Counted from the first letter of the stretch, positions 17,292-26,167 are shown. The stretch: DNA of 64,000 bases from Paenibacillus sp. FSL M7-0420 (GCF_038002345.1 NZ_JBBOCJ010000001.1:620001-684000), one strand, 5' to 3'. Numbers and translations are program-made. The notes: generated from the sequence alone by a model not told the origin.

Positions 17292-17327
17292 CCCAAATCT
17301 GTATCATTAGATCACAATAGCGTTCAT
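17292..17327 (+). promoter_or_regulatory. Putative YesN-type operator, copy 2 (binding-protein gene)
   Basis: This segment ends in CACAATAGCGTTCAT and matches 28 of 36 bases of the segment at 10280-10315. It lies 95 bp before the binding-protein start. A CATTAT hexamer at 17353 could be the -10 with a poor -35, as expected of an activator-dependent promoter. Confidence 0.7.
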
Positions 17328-17422
17328 GGGGCAGCGGGGCGCGGGCTGATATCATTATAGGCAAGCGGAGGATGCTGCACAGCAGCGGACTTGCGGACAA
17401 TAGCCAAGGGGGTTGACGATAG

Positions 17423-18736
17423 ATGAAGAAACCAAGATACGGATGGCTTGCAGGACTTACAGCCCTGCTGATCATTGCAAGCGGTTGCAGCAGCAAGGAA
17501 GGGGCTGGCACATCGGCTGAGGGCACGAATTCCGGGGGGCAGAACAACAAGACCATTACGCTGAAATTCTGGGGCGGGGTTCCTGAGGAAGCAGGGCCGC
17601 TGGACATGGTGAAAGCCTGGAATGAGGCGAATCCCGGAGTGCAGGTGGAATATGTCCGTTACGTCAATGATGACAGCGGCAATCTGAAGCTGGATACGGC
17701 GCTTGTGGCCGGAGAGAATATTGATCTGTATACCAATTATGCCAAGTTCCAGCTGGAGAAAAGAGTGCAGTCCGGCGGCGCGCAGAACCTCAGCGAGCTG
17801 GGCGGGTATGATATTGAAGCTGCTATGGGCGGGCAGGCCAAAGCGTGGCAGTTCGACGGCAGCTACTACGGCCTTCCGACCGTCTCCTCGAAGTCTTTTA
17901 TCTGGCTGAACAAGAACAAGCTGGATGCTGCCGGGCTGAAGCTGCCGGATAACAACTGGACCCAGTCGGACCTGGCGGAATATGCCAAAGTGCTCAGCAA
18001 GGATTCAACTTACGGCTACGTTCAGGGAACCAACATGTTCCCCTTCGGCATGGACGGGGAGCTGCAGAATGAATTCGTCAAGGACGGCAAGTCTAACCTG
18101 GACAGCCCGGTGACGCGCGGCTCGGTGGAGAGCTGGTACAAGATGATGCACGATGATAAAAGTATGCCCGCCTACGGCGAGCAAATTGCCACCAAGCTTC
18201 AGGTCGATGCCTCGTTCCTCAAAGGGGAAGCGGCCATGCTGGGCTCCGGTAACTTTATTTTCCGCAATGCGAACAATCTGACCGATTACCCGCGTGAGTT
18301 CAAAATTGCCTTTGCCACCATTCCACGCCCGGATGGAGCGAGGGAAGACTTCCGCCTGGAAGGCGGGCTGAGCGATGTCATTGCCATCAACCCTGGCTCG
18401 GCTTACAAAGAGGAGGCGTGGAAGTTCCTGCAGTGGTATGCGGATGAAGGCGTAACCTATCTGACCAAGGGAGGCCGCATTCCCGCCTCGGCGAAGATTG
18501 ATAACTCCCAGACGCAGGCCAAACTCGTTGCAGGCTTCGAACAACTGTACGATCTGGAGTCTATGGAGCGGGTGTTGTTCGGCGGCGAGGATACCTACAT
18601 CAACACGGTGCCGATTCAACTGAACGACCTGCGTATGGAGGAGCTGGAGCATTATTTCCTGAAGGATAAGACACTGGATGAGACCTTCCAGAGCATCGGC
18701 AAGCGCCACAACGAATTAATCGCCAGAGGGAAATAA
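17423..18736 (+). CDS. Sugar-binding lipoprotein of the ABC importer (family 1 SBP)
   Basis: The 437-residue protein has a lipoprotein signal ending in the lipobox IIASGC with Cys22 as the lipidation site, followed by a Ser/Gly-rich linker. The body has the family 1 solute-binding pattern, with KFWGGVPEEAG at the start, WKFLQWYADE in the hinge region and a helical C-terminus. It should deliver the substrate to the two permeases at 10377 and 11293. It is transcribed from its own promoter region behind the regulator gene, with the presumed operator ahead. GGGGGTTGACG lies before the ATG. Confidence 0.92.
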   Translation: MKKPRYGWLAGLTALLIIASGCSSKEGAGTSAEGTNSGGQNNKTITLKFWGGVPEEAGPLDMVKAWNEANPGVQVEYVRYVNDDSGNLKLDTALVAGENIDLYTNYAKFQLEKRVQSGGAQNLSELGGYDIEAAMGGQAKAWQFDGSYYGLPTVSSKSFIWLNKNKLDAAGLKLPDNNWTQSDLAEYAKVLSKDSTYGYVQGTNMFPFGMDGELQNEFVKDGKSNLDSPVTRGSVESWYKMMHDDKSMPAYGEQIATKLQVDASFLKGEAAMLGSGNFIFRNANNLTDYPREFKIAFATIPRPDGAREDFRLEGGLSDVIAINPGSAYKEEAWKFLQWYADEGVTYLTKGGRIPASAKIDNSQTQAKLVAGFEQLYDLESMERVLFGGEDTYINTVPIQLNDLRMEELEHYFLKDKTLDETFQSIGKRHNELIARGK

Positions 18737-18753
18737 CCTACAGAGTTATTATC

Positions 18754-18804
18754 AAAATACCCGTACCGTCAGGAGATCCGAAACTCCTGGCTGTACGGGT
18801 ATTT
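18754..18804. terminator. Bidirectional terminator (binding-protein / oxidoreductase genes)
   Basis: AAAATACCCGTAC pairs with GTACGGGTATTT, enclosing a second stem CAGGAG/CTCCTG. It serves the rightward binding-protein gene and the leftward gene ending at 18811. Confidence 0.93.
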
Positions 18805-18810
18805 CGCTTG

Positions 18811-19731
18811 CTATAATCCCGGTTCCCGTTGCCCGATCGTGATGGCAATAATGCCTGGACCCTTCCCGCTCGCCTGAAGCTCACAGGCGCTCTGCAGCCC
18901 TTCCTCGCTAAGCGGGAAGACCGGTCCGGCCGGTGCCTTCAGCCTCCGTGCGGCAATCAGCCGGGCCAGCTCGGATAGCTGGAAGGCATCAGCAGAGGGA
19001 GTAATATACCCTGCCTGAACTCCCTGCTGTGCAGCCCGGGCGGGATCGGGCGGTCCGGCCGTGGAGAACAGCCTTCCGCCGGAAGCCAGCACCGCGAAGC
19101 TGCTGTCCAGCACGCGGCCTCCTGCCGTATCGATGACCACATCGATACTCTGCCCCAGGATGGCTGCGAAATCCTGTCCGCTGCTGTTAATGGCCTGGTC
19201 TGCTCCCAGGCCCCAGACGGCGTCCAGATCTGCATCGCTGCTGATCGTCGTAATCACGGTTGCCTCCCGCAGCTTGGCGAGTTGCACCGCGAAGCTGCCG
19301 ATGGCTCCCGCGCCGTTATGCACCAGCACGCGGTCCCGGCTGGAGACCCGGGCTGCGGCCAGTGCCTGCCATGCCGGCAGCCCGGCGGCTGCGGTTACCG
19401 CCGCCGCTTCATAGGATAGCTCCCGGGGCTTAAGCGCCAGCTCAGTCTCACGTGCCAGCGCATATTCTGCGTAGCTTCCGTCCGCTCCGGCGTTTATCAG
19501 GCCGTACACTTCGTCACCGGTCTGCAAGCGGGTTGCTGCCGGGCCGGTATCCGTTATTGTTCCGGCTATGGCTGTAAGTAACGGGCCATTATGAAGCTTC
19601 TGGAACGCCGGATGAACAGAGGCAGCGCGCAGTTCGATGAGAACTTCATACTCACCGGGAACAGGAAGCGGGGCGTTAATTTCTTTGAAGCTCCAGGTGT
19701 CGCTGAATGAATCTGGGAATAGGACTCTCAT
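18811..19731 (-). CDS. NAD(P)H:quinone oxidoreductase-like medium-chain reductase
   Basis: The 306-residue product is a zinc-free medium-chain dehydrogenase/reductase. An N-terminal GroES-like domain (GEYEVLIELRAASVHPAF, then GDEVYGL) is followed by a Rossmann domain with the NADP-binding motif VLVHNGAGAIGSFAVQLAK and the downstream VVIDTAGG. The zinc-binding Cys and His residues of alcohol dehydrogenases are absent. Such enzymes reduce quinones or enones; the specific substrate is unknown. A GGAGG is found 12 bases before the ATG. It shares a terminator with the sugar-binding gene and has no clear partner gene. Confidence 0.88.
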   Translation of the reverse strand: MRVLFPDSFSDTWSFKEINAPLPVPGEYEVLIELRAASVHPAFQKLHNGPLLTAIAGTITDTGPAATRLQTGDEVYGLINAGADGSYAEYALARETELALKPRELSYEAAAVTAAAGLPAWQALAAARVSSRDRVLVHNGAGAIGSFAVQLAKLREATVITTISSDADLDAVWGLGADQAINSSGQDFAAILGQSIDVVIDTAGGRVLDSSFAVLASGGRLFSTAGPPDPARAAQQGVQAGYITPSADAFQLSELARLIAARRLKAPAGPVFPLSEEGLQSACELQASGKGPGIIAITIGQREPGL

Positions 19732-19952
19732 CTTGCTGTAAGACCTCCTTGTCCTGCTGGCCGCTCTTTTGGTTCATACTATACTTATGCAGCCAGGTGA
19801 AGTCAAAAATCCTGATGCCCGGTCTCGACCCTCATCCAAGCGATATCTTCGCTCCCGGTTCAGCCGAATGTTTGGACAAAAGATTGAATCAGCGAGTACA
19901 GTACTGTAGAATTGAACTATATCAGATTTAACCAAGAAGGGGATTGTAACGC

Positions 19953-20393
19953 TTGAATAATGAAGAAGTAATCCAAGAGCTGCCTGAGAACTATGACGAA
20001 CTGAAGAAAGCCGCCGGCCGTTCCGCAGACTGGAGAGCGCGTCTTGAAGCGGTAGAAGAGCTGGGCCGCTACAACCACAAACAAATTATCGATATCCTTA
20101 ATCGCCTGATGATCAGCGATCCTGTATATACCGTGCAAGAAGCCGCATATAACAAGCTGGTGGCTTTTGGCGAAGAGGTCAAGGTTCCATCGAAGAACAA
20201 AGCTGAACTGTTCAAAGGGGTATCCAAGATTATTCTGCGGATTAAGAAAAGTCTGCCTAAGGACCATTCTTACGAAGAGTTCAAAGAAAAGCTGAAGAAG
20301 ATGCGGGTTGATGTCTACGATGCCTATGAAGGCGAGAAGGGCGCGGATTTCGATCAGTGGCTGGAGAAGATGTGGGCTTCGGCTGCCAAGTAA
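19953..20393 (+). CDS. HEAT-repeat-like small protein
   Basis: A TTG start at 19953 follows AAGAAGGGGATT. The 146-residue product is all-helical and has one clear HEAT-like helix pair, WRARLEAVEELGRYNHKQIIDILNRLMISDPVYTVQEAAYNKLVAFG written in two helices, with the aspartate-rich turn between. A basic helical stretch (KGVSKIILRIKKSL) follows. It is probably a cytoplasmic scaffold or protein-binding factor of unknown role. The gene stands alone with its own terminator. Confidence 0.75.
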   Translation: MNNEEVIQELPENYDELKKAAGRSADWRARLEAVEELGRYNHKQIIDILNRLMISDPVYTVQEAAYNKLVAFGEEVKVPSKNKAELFKGVSKIILRIKKSLPKDHSYEEFKEKLKKMRVDVYDAYEGEKGADFDQWLEKMWASAAK

Positions 20394-20433
20394 CCCATCT
20401 CAAATAACATAGCACATTAGCATGGCAGCACCA

Positions 20434-20476
20434 AGCGGAGAGATAAGGGCGTTCCTTATCGCTCCGCTATATTTTT
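20434..20476 (+). terminator. Terminator after the HEAT-repeat gene
   Basis: AGCGGAGAGATAAGG pairs with CCTTATCGCTCCGCT, followed by ATATTTTTG. It is a strong intrinsic terminator that also separates this gene from the next one. Confidence 0.92.
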
Positions 20477-20494
20477 GTGAGAAAGGATGATTAC

Positions 20495-21067
20495 ATGCTT
20501 ACCGGTACATTTCAGGAATTCCTTAAGCTGTCCACGCAGCTGCGTCCCGGGTACACCGCCAGTCTGGGAAAGGCTCCGGCAGGGGGCAGTGATGCGATAT
20601 TAGAGTTTACACCCGAAATACCTGCGCTTCTGCGTGCGGTCTATGATACAGTTCTTGGAACAGGCGGCGCCGAGGAAGATCCCAGTCTGCTGGAGTTCAT
20701 TCCGGGCTACCGGCTGATTCATATCGGGGAATACGGCCATGAAGTGAAGATACTGTCAGGGATTCTGCAGGAGAAGGGATATACCGGCGGTGGAACCGTG
20801 TTGCCGCTGCTGACGAACTATGGAAGTGATTATATCTGCTACTACCGCTCTGAAGAAGGCGTGGAACGGATCTGCGATCTGCTGCACGACTACGGGGATT
20901 TGGTGGTAATGTACGATTCGCCGGAGAAGTTCCTGGAGACGTTGTGCGAATTCTATAAGCAGGAGGTCTATTTTCTGGATGAGGAAGGCTACCTGGACTG
21001 CGATCTGGTAAAAGAAGGCGAAGTGGGCGCGGCGCTCAACCCGGAGGCGGAGTATTGGTCCGAGTAA
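20495..21067 (+). CDS. Hypothetical protein (SUKH-like pattern)
   Basis: The 190-residue protein has a two-part pattern: an N-terminal helix LTGTFQEFLKLSTQL and a C-terminal part with strands and the segment SPEKFLETLCEFYKQEVYFLDEEG. This resembles SMI1/KNR4 (SUKH) proteins, which often act as immunity or scaffold proteins, but the match is weak. The ATG at 20495 is preferred over the GTG at 20477 because GAAAGGA lies before it. No toxin gene is adjacent. The end is followed by a shared terminator. Confidence 0.6.
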   Translation: MLTGTFQEFLKLSTQLRPGYTASLGKAPAGGSDAILEFTPEIPALLRAVYDTVLGTGGAEEDPSLLEFIPGYRLIHIGEYGHEVKILSGILQEKGYTGGGTVLPLLTNYGSDYICYYRSEEGVERICDLLHDYGDLVVMYDSPEKFLETLCEFYKQEVYFLDEEGYLDCDLVKEGEVGAALNPEAEYWSE

Positions 21068-21101
21068 GGTAAGCACTGCACGCTTGGGTGTCCAAAAACA
21101 C

Positions 21102-21142
21102 AAAAATCCCCGTCCTGCATCACTGTAGGAACGGGGATTTTA
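21102..21142. terminator. Bidirectional terminator (hypothetical / acyl-CoA synthetase genes)
   Basis: AAAAATCCCCGT pairs with ACGGGGATTTT around a loop of about 17 bases containing a second short stem (TCCT/AGGA). Confidence 0.9.
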
Positions 21143-21203
21143 TAGTTTCAGCTGGCAATATAGCTGCCTGATTTGCAGCGTTCCCTGAACAGATTAGCTC
21201 TTG

Positions 21204-22793
21204 CTACAGGTTAGCGCGCTTCTCCTGCTCACGCAGCTCGATTCTGCGGATCTTTCCGGAGGTAGTCTTCGGCAGATCCGTAATGTATTCGATTTTGCGC
21301 GGATACTTGTAGGGAGCGGTCTGCTCCTTGACATGGGCTTGCAGCTCTTTGGTCAGCTCCGGTGTTCCGGCATGGCCGTCCTTGAGTACGATAAAAGCTT
21401 TGACGACTGACCCGCGGATCTCATCCGGGCTTGCGACTACGGCACATTCCTTAACGAGGGTATGCTTCATCAGCGCCTCTTCGACCTCGAACGGCCCGAT
21501 CGTGTAGCCCGAGCTGATGATGATGTCATCGCCGCGCCCCTCGAACCAGAAATAGCCGTCCTCATCCTTGCGCGCCCGGTCGCCGGTTACGAAATACTCC
21601 CCCTGCGAGCAGTTCGCTTTCCGCTCAGGATCTTTGTAGTAGTTCTGGAACAATGCAGGCATGCTCAGATGTACGGCGATATCACCGACCACTCCAGCCG
21701 GCAGCGGATGTCCGTTCTCGTCGATCACCTCGACAATGCCCGGAGCAATCGATTTGCCCATGGAGCCGACCCGGATCGGTTCATCCTTCAGTGCTGCGAT
21801 GATGAGTGTGCTCTCTGTTTGTCCGTAGCCGTCACGGATTGTAATATTGAAGTGTTGCTGGAATGTATGAATGACTTCCTGATTCAGCGGTTCACCGGCG
21901 GATACGGCGCAGCGCAGATTGGACAGGTCGTATTCTGCCAGACCTTCAGTCTTCGCCATCAGGCGGTATTCCGTCGGTGTGCAGCATAATACCTGGATCT
22001 TCTCGTCTTGCAGCAGCTGCAGGTAGCGCTCCGGATGGAAGGCTCCGTTATAGACGAAGCCAGTTGCCCCGTTGCCGAGTACCGTCAGGAATGGACTCCA
22101 GATCCACTTCTGCCAGCCCGGTGCGGCTGTAGCCCAGACCGTATCTGATTCACGGATATCGAACCAGAGGGAGGAAGTGATCCGCAGATGGGCATACCCC
22201 CAGCCGTGCGTGTGAACTACTGCTTTGGGATTGCCGGTGGTTCCGGAGGTATAGGCCAGAATGGCGATATCATCGCGGCGGCTGGCAACCGCAGGGTAAG
22301 AATCAGCTTGTCCTTCCATTAGACCCTCCAGGTCGATCCAGCCTTCTTCAGGCTCAGCCGCACCGCTGGAGACGGACAGGCGGTAGTCCAGTGCGGGAAG
22401 ATCATCGGAGATTTTGTTGACTTCTCCGGTAGCCTCAGACCAGACAATCACGGCCCGCGCTTCGGAATGGCGCAGCCGGTACGAGAGATCCTTCGCCCGC
22501 AGCATTTCGGACGAAGGAATAACAGCCAGTCCCAGCTTCAGGCAGGCCAGATATATCGCATAGGCGATGATGCGGCGGGGGACCATGACCAGGACCCGGT
22601 CGCCTTGCGTAAGTCCGAGACCGGCCAGTCCGCCGGCGAGACGGTTAGCCTGAGCCATGAGCGCACCATAGGTGATTTGCTCCAGTCTCCCATTTTCATG
22701 TAACCATTTAATTGCAATCTTATCTTCAGGATGCCGCTCCATTTCCGAAGTGAGATTGTAGAATTCAGGTGCGATCCAACGTTGATTATCCAA
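21204..22793 (-). CDS. Medium-chain acyl-CoA synthetase (AMP-forming, ANL family)
   Basis: The 529-residue enzyme shows the full ANL signature set: the phosphate-binding loop AYTSGTTGNPKAVVHTHG, the adenine-binding DGYGQTE, the hinge region TGDRARKDEDGYFWFEGRGDD and the C-terminal catalytic Lys in TTSGKIRR. It activates a carboxylic acid (short to medium chain, possibly branched) to the acyl-AMP and then the CoA thioester. The TTG at 22793 is the likely start, because AGGAGAGG lies five bases upstream; an upstream extension to 22847 has no such site. It is a single-gene unit with a terminator shared with the convergent gene. Confidence 0.9.
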   Translation of the reverse strand: MDNQRWIAPEFYNLTSEMERHPEDKIAIKWLHENGRLEQITYGALMAQANRLAGGLAGLGLTQGDRVLVMVPRRIIAYAIYLACLKLGLAVIPSSEMLRAKDLSYRLRHSEARAVIVWSEATGEVNKISDDLPALDYRLSVSSGAAEPEEGWIDLEGLMEGQADSYPAVASRRDDIAILAYTSGTTGNPKAVVHTHGWGYAHLRITSSLWFDIRESDTVWATAAPGWQKWIWSPFLTVLGNGATGFVYNGAFHPERYLQLLQDEKIQVLCCTPTEYRLMAKTEGLAEYDLSNLRCAVSAGEPLNQEVIHTFQQHFNITIRDGYGQTESTLIIAALKDEPIRVGSMGKSIAPGIVEVIDENGHPLPAGVVGDIAVHLSMPALFQNYYKDPERKANCSQGEYFVTGDRARKDEDGYFWFEGRGDDIIISSGYTIGPFEVEEALMKHTLVKECAVVASPDEIRGSVVKAFIVLKDGHAGTPELTKELQAHVKEQTAPYKYPRKIEYITDLPKTTSGKIRRIELREQEKRANL

Positions 22794-23023
22794 ATGAACC
22801 TCTCCTATATAATCGTGATGATGTATCTGTTGACTACAGTATAGCACGTTCTCCTAGTACCAGATGCTAATCGGCTCACTGGACACCGGAGAATGTTCTG
22901 TGACAGTCTTTATTTTGAAGCATCTTGGTGAGTACAGAATCCCTTAAGGTATTTTTAACCGGATAAGGGAACCATACATTAGAGCCCTTCATGCAGCGAA
23001 GCGGCAGAAAGCAGGCCATTGCA

Positions 23024-23581
23024 ATGGACGAGAATACAGTGATCAATGAGACATCTATTAATGAAGAAAGCATTAGTGAATCAGAATTCAATGAAATATT
23101 CGCTATTATGGAAGCTTCGTTTCCGGTAAGTGAGCTTAGAACCCGCAGCGGGCAGCAGGCTTTGCTGGATCAGCCGAATTATCATCTGTATACCAGCAAG
23201 GATACGGAGGGGCAGATACTGGCTTTTTTGGCGGCATGGGAGTTACCCGAGCTGCGGTTCATCGAGCATATTGCCGTGAATCCCCAGCGCCGGAGCGGAG
23301 GGATCGGCCGCAAGCTGATGAGCAGCTACCTTATGCATTCGGACAAGCCGGTGCTGCTTGAGGTAGAGCCGCCGGACGGGGAGCTGGAGCAGAGGAGAAT
23401 CGGATTCTACGAGCGGCTGGGCTTTTACCTGAATCCCTATGACTATATGCAGCCGCCGCTGCGTGAAGGGCAAGCCGATCTTCCGCTGCGCATTATGACC
23501 TACCCGGAGCCGGTGACGATGAAGGAGTTCCTCCATTTCAGAGATGTTTTGTACACAGAGGTGTATGGGGTGTGCATTTGA
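23024..23581 (+). CDS. GNAT-family acetyltransferase
   Basis: The product has 185 residues from the ATG at 23024, with AGCAGG eight bases ahead; an in-frame ATG at 22991 is possible. It has the acetyl-CoA-binding signature RRSGGIGRKLMSSYL, strand ELRFIEHIAVNP before it and the late motif RIGFYERLGFYLNPYDY. The acceptor cannot be inferred. It stands alone between the acyl-CoA synthetase and the stalk-domain gene. Confidence 0.82.
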   Translation: MDENTVINETSINEESISESEFNEIFAIMEASFPVSELRTRSGQQALLDQPNYHLYTSKDTEGQILAFLAAWELPELRFIEHIAVNPQRRSGGIGRKLMSSYLMHSDKPVLLEVEPPDGELEQRRIGFYERLGFYLNPYDYMQPPLREGQADLPLRIMTYPEPVTMKEFLHFRDVLYTEVYGVCI

Positions 23582-23688
23582 ATTACTTCTTTACAATCCG
23601 GATACAAGTTAGAAACAAGTTAATGGTTTAATAAGTCTATAGCAAGGAACACACACACTAACATCACAACTAAGGGAGACGATATTCA

Positions 23689-24405
23689 ATGAAAAGCAAA
23701 AAAATGATCATAGCAACGATGGTATTCGGAATGGCCGTTACAGGTTCAGCAGGGGTCTACGCAGGAACGAACATGCAGAAAATCAGCGCCTATCTTAACC
23801 ACGGAATCGGGTTCAAAGTGAACGGAGCCGCCTATACCCCAGTCGATAACAACGGCAAAACGATGGCGCCAATCACTTATAAGGATACAACGTATCTTCC
23901 GGTCCGGGCCATGGCAGATGCACTGAAGGTGCCGGTTACCTTCAATGCTTCCACGAATGAGGTTATCCTTGGGACTGGAACAGGGAGCACAACGCCGGAT
24001 AATGGTTCAGCTGTGAAGCTGACGGCGGTACAATACACTGCAGCACAGAAGGAACAGATTGCTAAGGCGTTTGCGAACTTTGAGGGTTTTGAGACAGCCT
24101 ATGCCCCGACTCAGATGGTCAGCGGAGATGCCTTCCAGAAGGTTGCGGGCGGCGATGACGGCGTAAGCTTCCTGTTCAATAAAATGCGGGTGAATGTATC
24201 TCCACGTGATTATTCCTACGACTATGACGGAACTACCGTAAAGCTCTCTAACGGAACTGAAGCGAAATGGTACACCCCTTCGGATACACCAATGCTGACC
24301 TTCAAGCTGGCAGACCGTTTTGTAACCATCAGCTCCGCTGACAAAGCTCTTAGCAAAGCACAAATCGAGAAAGTGGCTGTAGGCGTAACGAAACTAAGCA
24401 AATAA
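23689..24405 (+). CDS. Secreted copper-amine-oxidase N-domain-like (stalk) protein
   Basis: A Sec signal peptide (MKSKKMIIATMVFG to about VYAG, residue 26) precedes a stalk domain of the copper amine oxidase N-terminal type (FKVNGAAYTP, then TYLPVRAMADALKVPVTFNAS). The C-terminal half is a conserved unknown domain. Stalk-domain proteins are surface or secreted and are abundant in Paenibacillus; the function of this one is unknown. AAGGGAGACGA lies before the ATG. Its stop codon TAA lies inside the target-site duplication of the IS element that follows. The protein is intact, but its natural terminator (25690-25743) is now separated from it by 1.25 kb. Confidence 0.82.
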   Translation: MKSKKMIIATMVFGMAVTGSAGVYAGTNMQKISAYLNHGIGFKVNGAAYTPVDNNGKTMAPITYKDTTYLPVRAMADALKVPVTFNASTNEVILGTGTGSTTPDNGSAVKLTAVQYTAAQKEQIAKAFANFEGFETAYAPTQMVSGDAFQKVAGGDDGVSFLFNKMRVNVSPRDYSYDYDGTTVKLSNGTEAKWYTPSDTPMLTFKLADRFVTISSADKALSKAQIEKVAVGVTKLSK

Positions 24406-25651
24406 TAAGCGTGTTGATTTCCCAAAAAAAGGGACAAGAAAGGCCGCCATTTCGGGTAATGGTAAGTACGACCAAACCAAACCGAAATGAGGCGACCTCA
24501 TGAATAATAATACCCCATTCCTGGCCGTGTTCAAACAAGTATTAACCCCGGAAGAAGTCGAAATGGTGACTGGGCAAACCGAGAACTACGAGGATACCGG
24601 AACCAAAATGACTGTCGGTGTGTTGTTCGACTACTTTATCCAAGCCTGCTACCACAAATGGGATGGCTTTCGTCAAAGTGCTCGGGTGGGCTCGAACTAC
24701 GATTTGCCCAAGGTTCATTACTCCACTCTTTCGGGCAAAGCCGGTGAAGTGCCTTACGATATCTTCAAGCGTTTGTTTCAAATGCTCGTTCAGAAATGTA
24801 ACCGGCAAACCCGGCGGCACCTGAATCTGCCTAAAGATCTTCTGCTTATTGACTCTACGACGGTTACGGCGGCAAACTCCCGTATGTCTTGGGCTCCGTA
24901 TAAAAAATTCAGAGGAGGTATCAAGCTGCATGTGGCCTTCTCGCATGGACAGCATTCACCCGTGAAGGTGGTCGAATCGATTGCCCGGCGCAATGACGCT
25001 CCATTTGGAGAAGTCTTGGCCGATAAGGACTACCTTCTAGTCCAGGATCGGGCATATGGAAAAATCGGTCGATTGGATCAATATGTGCAGCAAGGTCAGT
25101 CCTTTGTGATTCGTTTGAAAGACAATCTCCACTTGGTGTTACCGCGAAAGCTTCAGCGACCGGCGGAAGGAGATACCAAAATTGTACGCGATATCACCTG
25201 TTATATTGGTCAAGGGAAACACCAATCCGCCCAGCGCCACCGCGTCGTTGAATTTGAAAATGACCGGGGCGAAGTCGTACGGGTCGTCACTGATTTGAGA
25301 AAAGAGTCCGCTCACGTGATTGCTGAAATTTACAAAGCACGCTGGGAGATTGAAGTCTTTTTCCGCTGGGTGAAACAGCATTTGAATGTCCCTTGTCTGT
25401 TTGGAAACACCGAAAATGCAGTGTATAGCCAATTGTTTGTGGCCCTTACCGCATATGTGCTTCTAAAATACATTTTTGATGAAATTCATCCGAAGGTACC
25501 GGTCTTTGCTAAGCTGACTCTTTGGGAATTTATGCAGTACTGGCGTATATTTAATCTTCCGCTGGAGTGGCAGGTTCAGCTTAATCAGCTCAGGCGTAAA
25601 GAACATTTAGGTGTTTTTGTCATCCCATAATATGGGTAATCAACACGCCTG
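24406..25651 (+). mobile_element. IS4-family insertion sequence, complete
   Basis: The element is about 1246 bp long and holds one transposase gene. Its ends share GCGTGTTGATT-x-CCCA (left 24409, right as the reverse complement ending at 25648). The sequence AGCAAATAA is found on both sides (24397 and 25652), a 9-10 bp target duplication of the size usual for IS4-family elements. The intact transposase and conserved ends suggest a recent insertion. Confidence 0.93.
24500..25630 (+). CDS. IS4-family DDE transposase
   Basis: The 376-residue transposase has the DDE catalytic core: the first Asp in LLLIDSTTVTA, the second in LVQDRAYGK, and the Glu in the IS4 Y-(2)-R-(3)-E-(6)-K signature (YKARWEIEVFFRWVK). 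It catalyses cut-and-paste movement of the element. The frame is intact, with no stop or frameshift, so the element may be active. The N-terminal part is helical and basic, as expected for binding the inverted repeats. No ribosome site of note is seen before the ATG (GAGGCGACCTC), which fits low transposase expression. Confidence 0.95.
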   Translation: MNNNTPFLAVFKQVLTPEEVEMVTGQTENYEDTGTKMTVGVLFDYFIQACYHKWDGFRQSARVGSNYDLPKVHYSTLSGKAGEVPYDIFKRLFQMLVQKCNRQTRRHLNLPKDLLLIDSTTVTAANSRMSWAPYKKFRGGIKLHVAFSHGQHSPVKVVESIARRNDAPFGEVLADKDYLLVQDRAYGKIGRLDQYVQQGQSFVIRLKDNLHLVLPRKLQRPAEGDTKIVRDITCYIGQGKHQSAQRHRVVEFENDRGEVVRVVTDLRKESAHVIAEIYKARWEIEVFFRWVKQHLNVPCLFGNTENAVYSQLFVALTAYVLLKYIFDEIHPKVPVFAKLTLWEFMQYWRIFNLPLEWQVQLNQLRRKEHLGVFVIP

Positions 25652-25689
25652 AGCAAATAATTACTCCTGCTTCTATAGAACAGAAATGC

Positions 25690-25743
25690 AAAAGGGATGT
25701 CCGCAGAGCCGTAACTGGCCGCGCAGACATCCCTGCTTTGTTT
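25690..25743. terminator. Terminator hairpin right of the IS element
   Basis: AAAGGGATGTCCGC pairs with GCGCAGACATCCCT around a loop of about 20 bases. T-rich stretches lie on both sides (GCTTTGTTTT to the right), so it can act in either direction: for the stalk-domain gene before the IS inserted, and for the small leftward gene at 25752. Confidence 0.85.
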
Positions 25744-25751
25744 TGTCACCG

Positions 25752-25877
25752 TTATTTGTTAGAGCTATGCTGTTTATTGGCCAGTCTTGCTCCGGGAGTT
25801 CCTTTACCGCGTTTTCTGTTCTTTAGCGCTTTACGCTGATTCTCCTGGAACTTCTCCACGAATTCATGAGTGTCCAT
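25752..25877 (-). CDS. Small basic protein, 41 residues, unknown
   Basis: The product begins MDTHEFVEKFQENQRKALKN and is strongly basic in the middle (KNRKRGKG), ending in GARLANKQHSSNK. The ATG at 25877 has AGGGGGATT eight bases upstream and the frame ends at a terminator hairpin. The size, charge and good ribosome site favour a real gene, perhaps a nucleic-acid-binding or spore-related small protein, but no family is recognised. It is transcribed away from the rRNA operon. Confidence 0.65.
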   Translation of the reverse strand: MDTHEFVEKFQENQRKALKNRKRGKGTPGARLANKQHSSNK

Positions 25878-25999
25878 AACAATCCCCCTAGAAGGTTAGA
25901 TAACGTAGGCTGGAGGCTTCCAAGCAAACGTTTAGATATTCGGTTATTCTGTCCATTGGCGGCTGATATCATTCTAAGATGATGGTTATAAAATAATGC

Positions 26000-26028
26000 T
26001 TGTAATGAATCTCTATCCGTGATATATT
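26000..26028 (+). promoter_or_regulatory. rRNA operon promoter P1
   Basis: TTGTAA at 26000-26005 and TATATT at 26023-26028 are separated by 17 bp. Together with the second promoter 86 bp downstream it forms the tandem arrangement usual for rRNA operons. Confidence 0.8.
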
Positions 26029-26085
26029 CTATTTCTGGCCGCGAAACATCAACGCCGAGCTCGAACAAGAAGTTAAAAAAAGAGC

Positions 26086-26114
26086 TTGCATTGATCGGCT
26101 GGATGTGATATATT
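26086..26114 (+). promoter_or_regulatory. rRNA operon promoter P2
   Basis: TTGCAT at 26086-26091 and TATATT at 26109-26114 are separated by 17 bp, following an A-rich stretch (AGTTAAAAAAAGAG) that may act as an UP element. It lies about 160 bp ahead of the 16S gene. Confidence 0.85.
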
Positions 26115-26167
26115 ATAAGAGTTGCTGGTGACGATAACATCGCCGCTGACAACGAGCTTGATCTTTG

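Noticed and set aside
20495..21067. Immunity gene of a toxin system (SUKH-like)
   Set aside because: No toxin gene or polymorphic-toxin repeats lie nearby, and the family match is weak.
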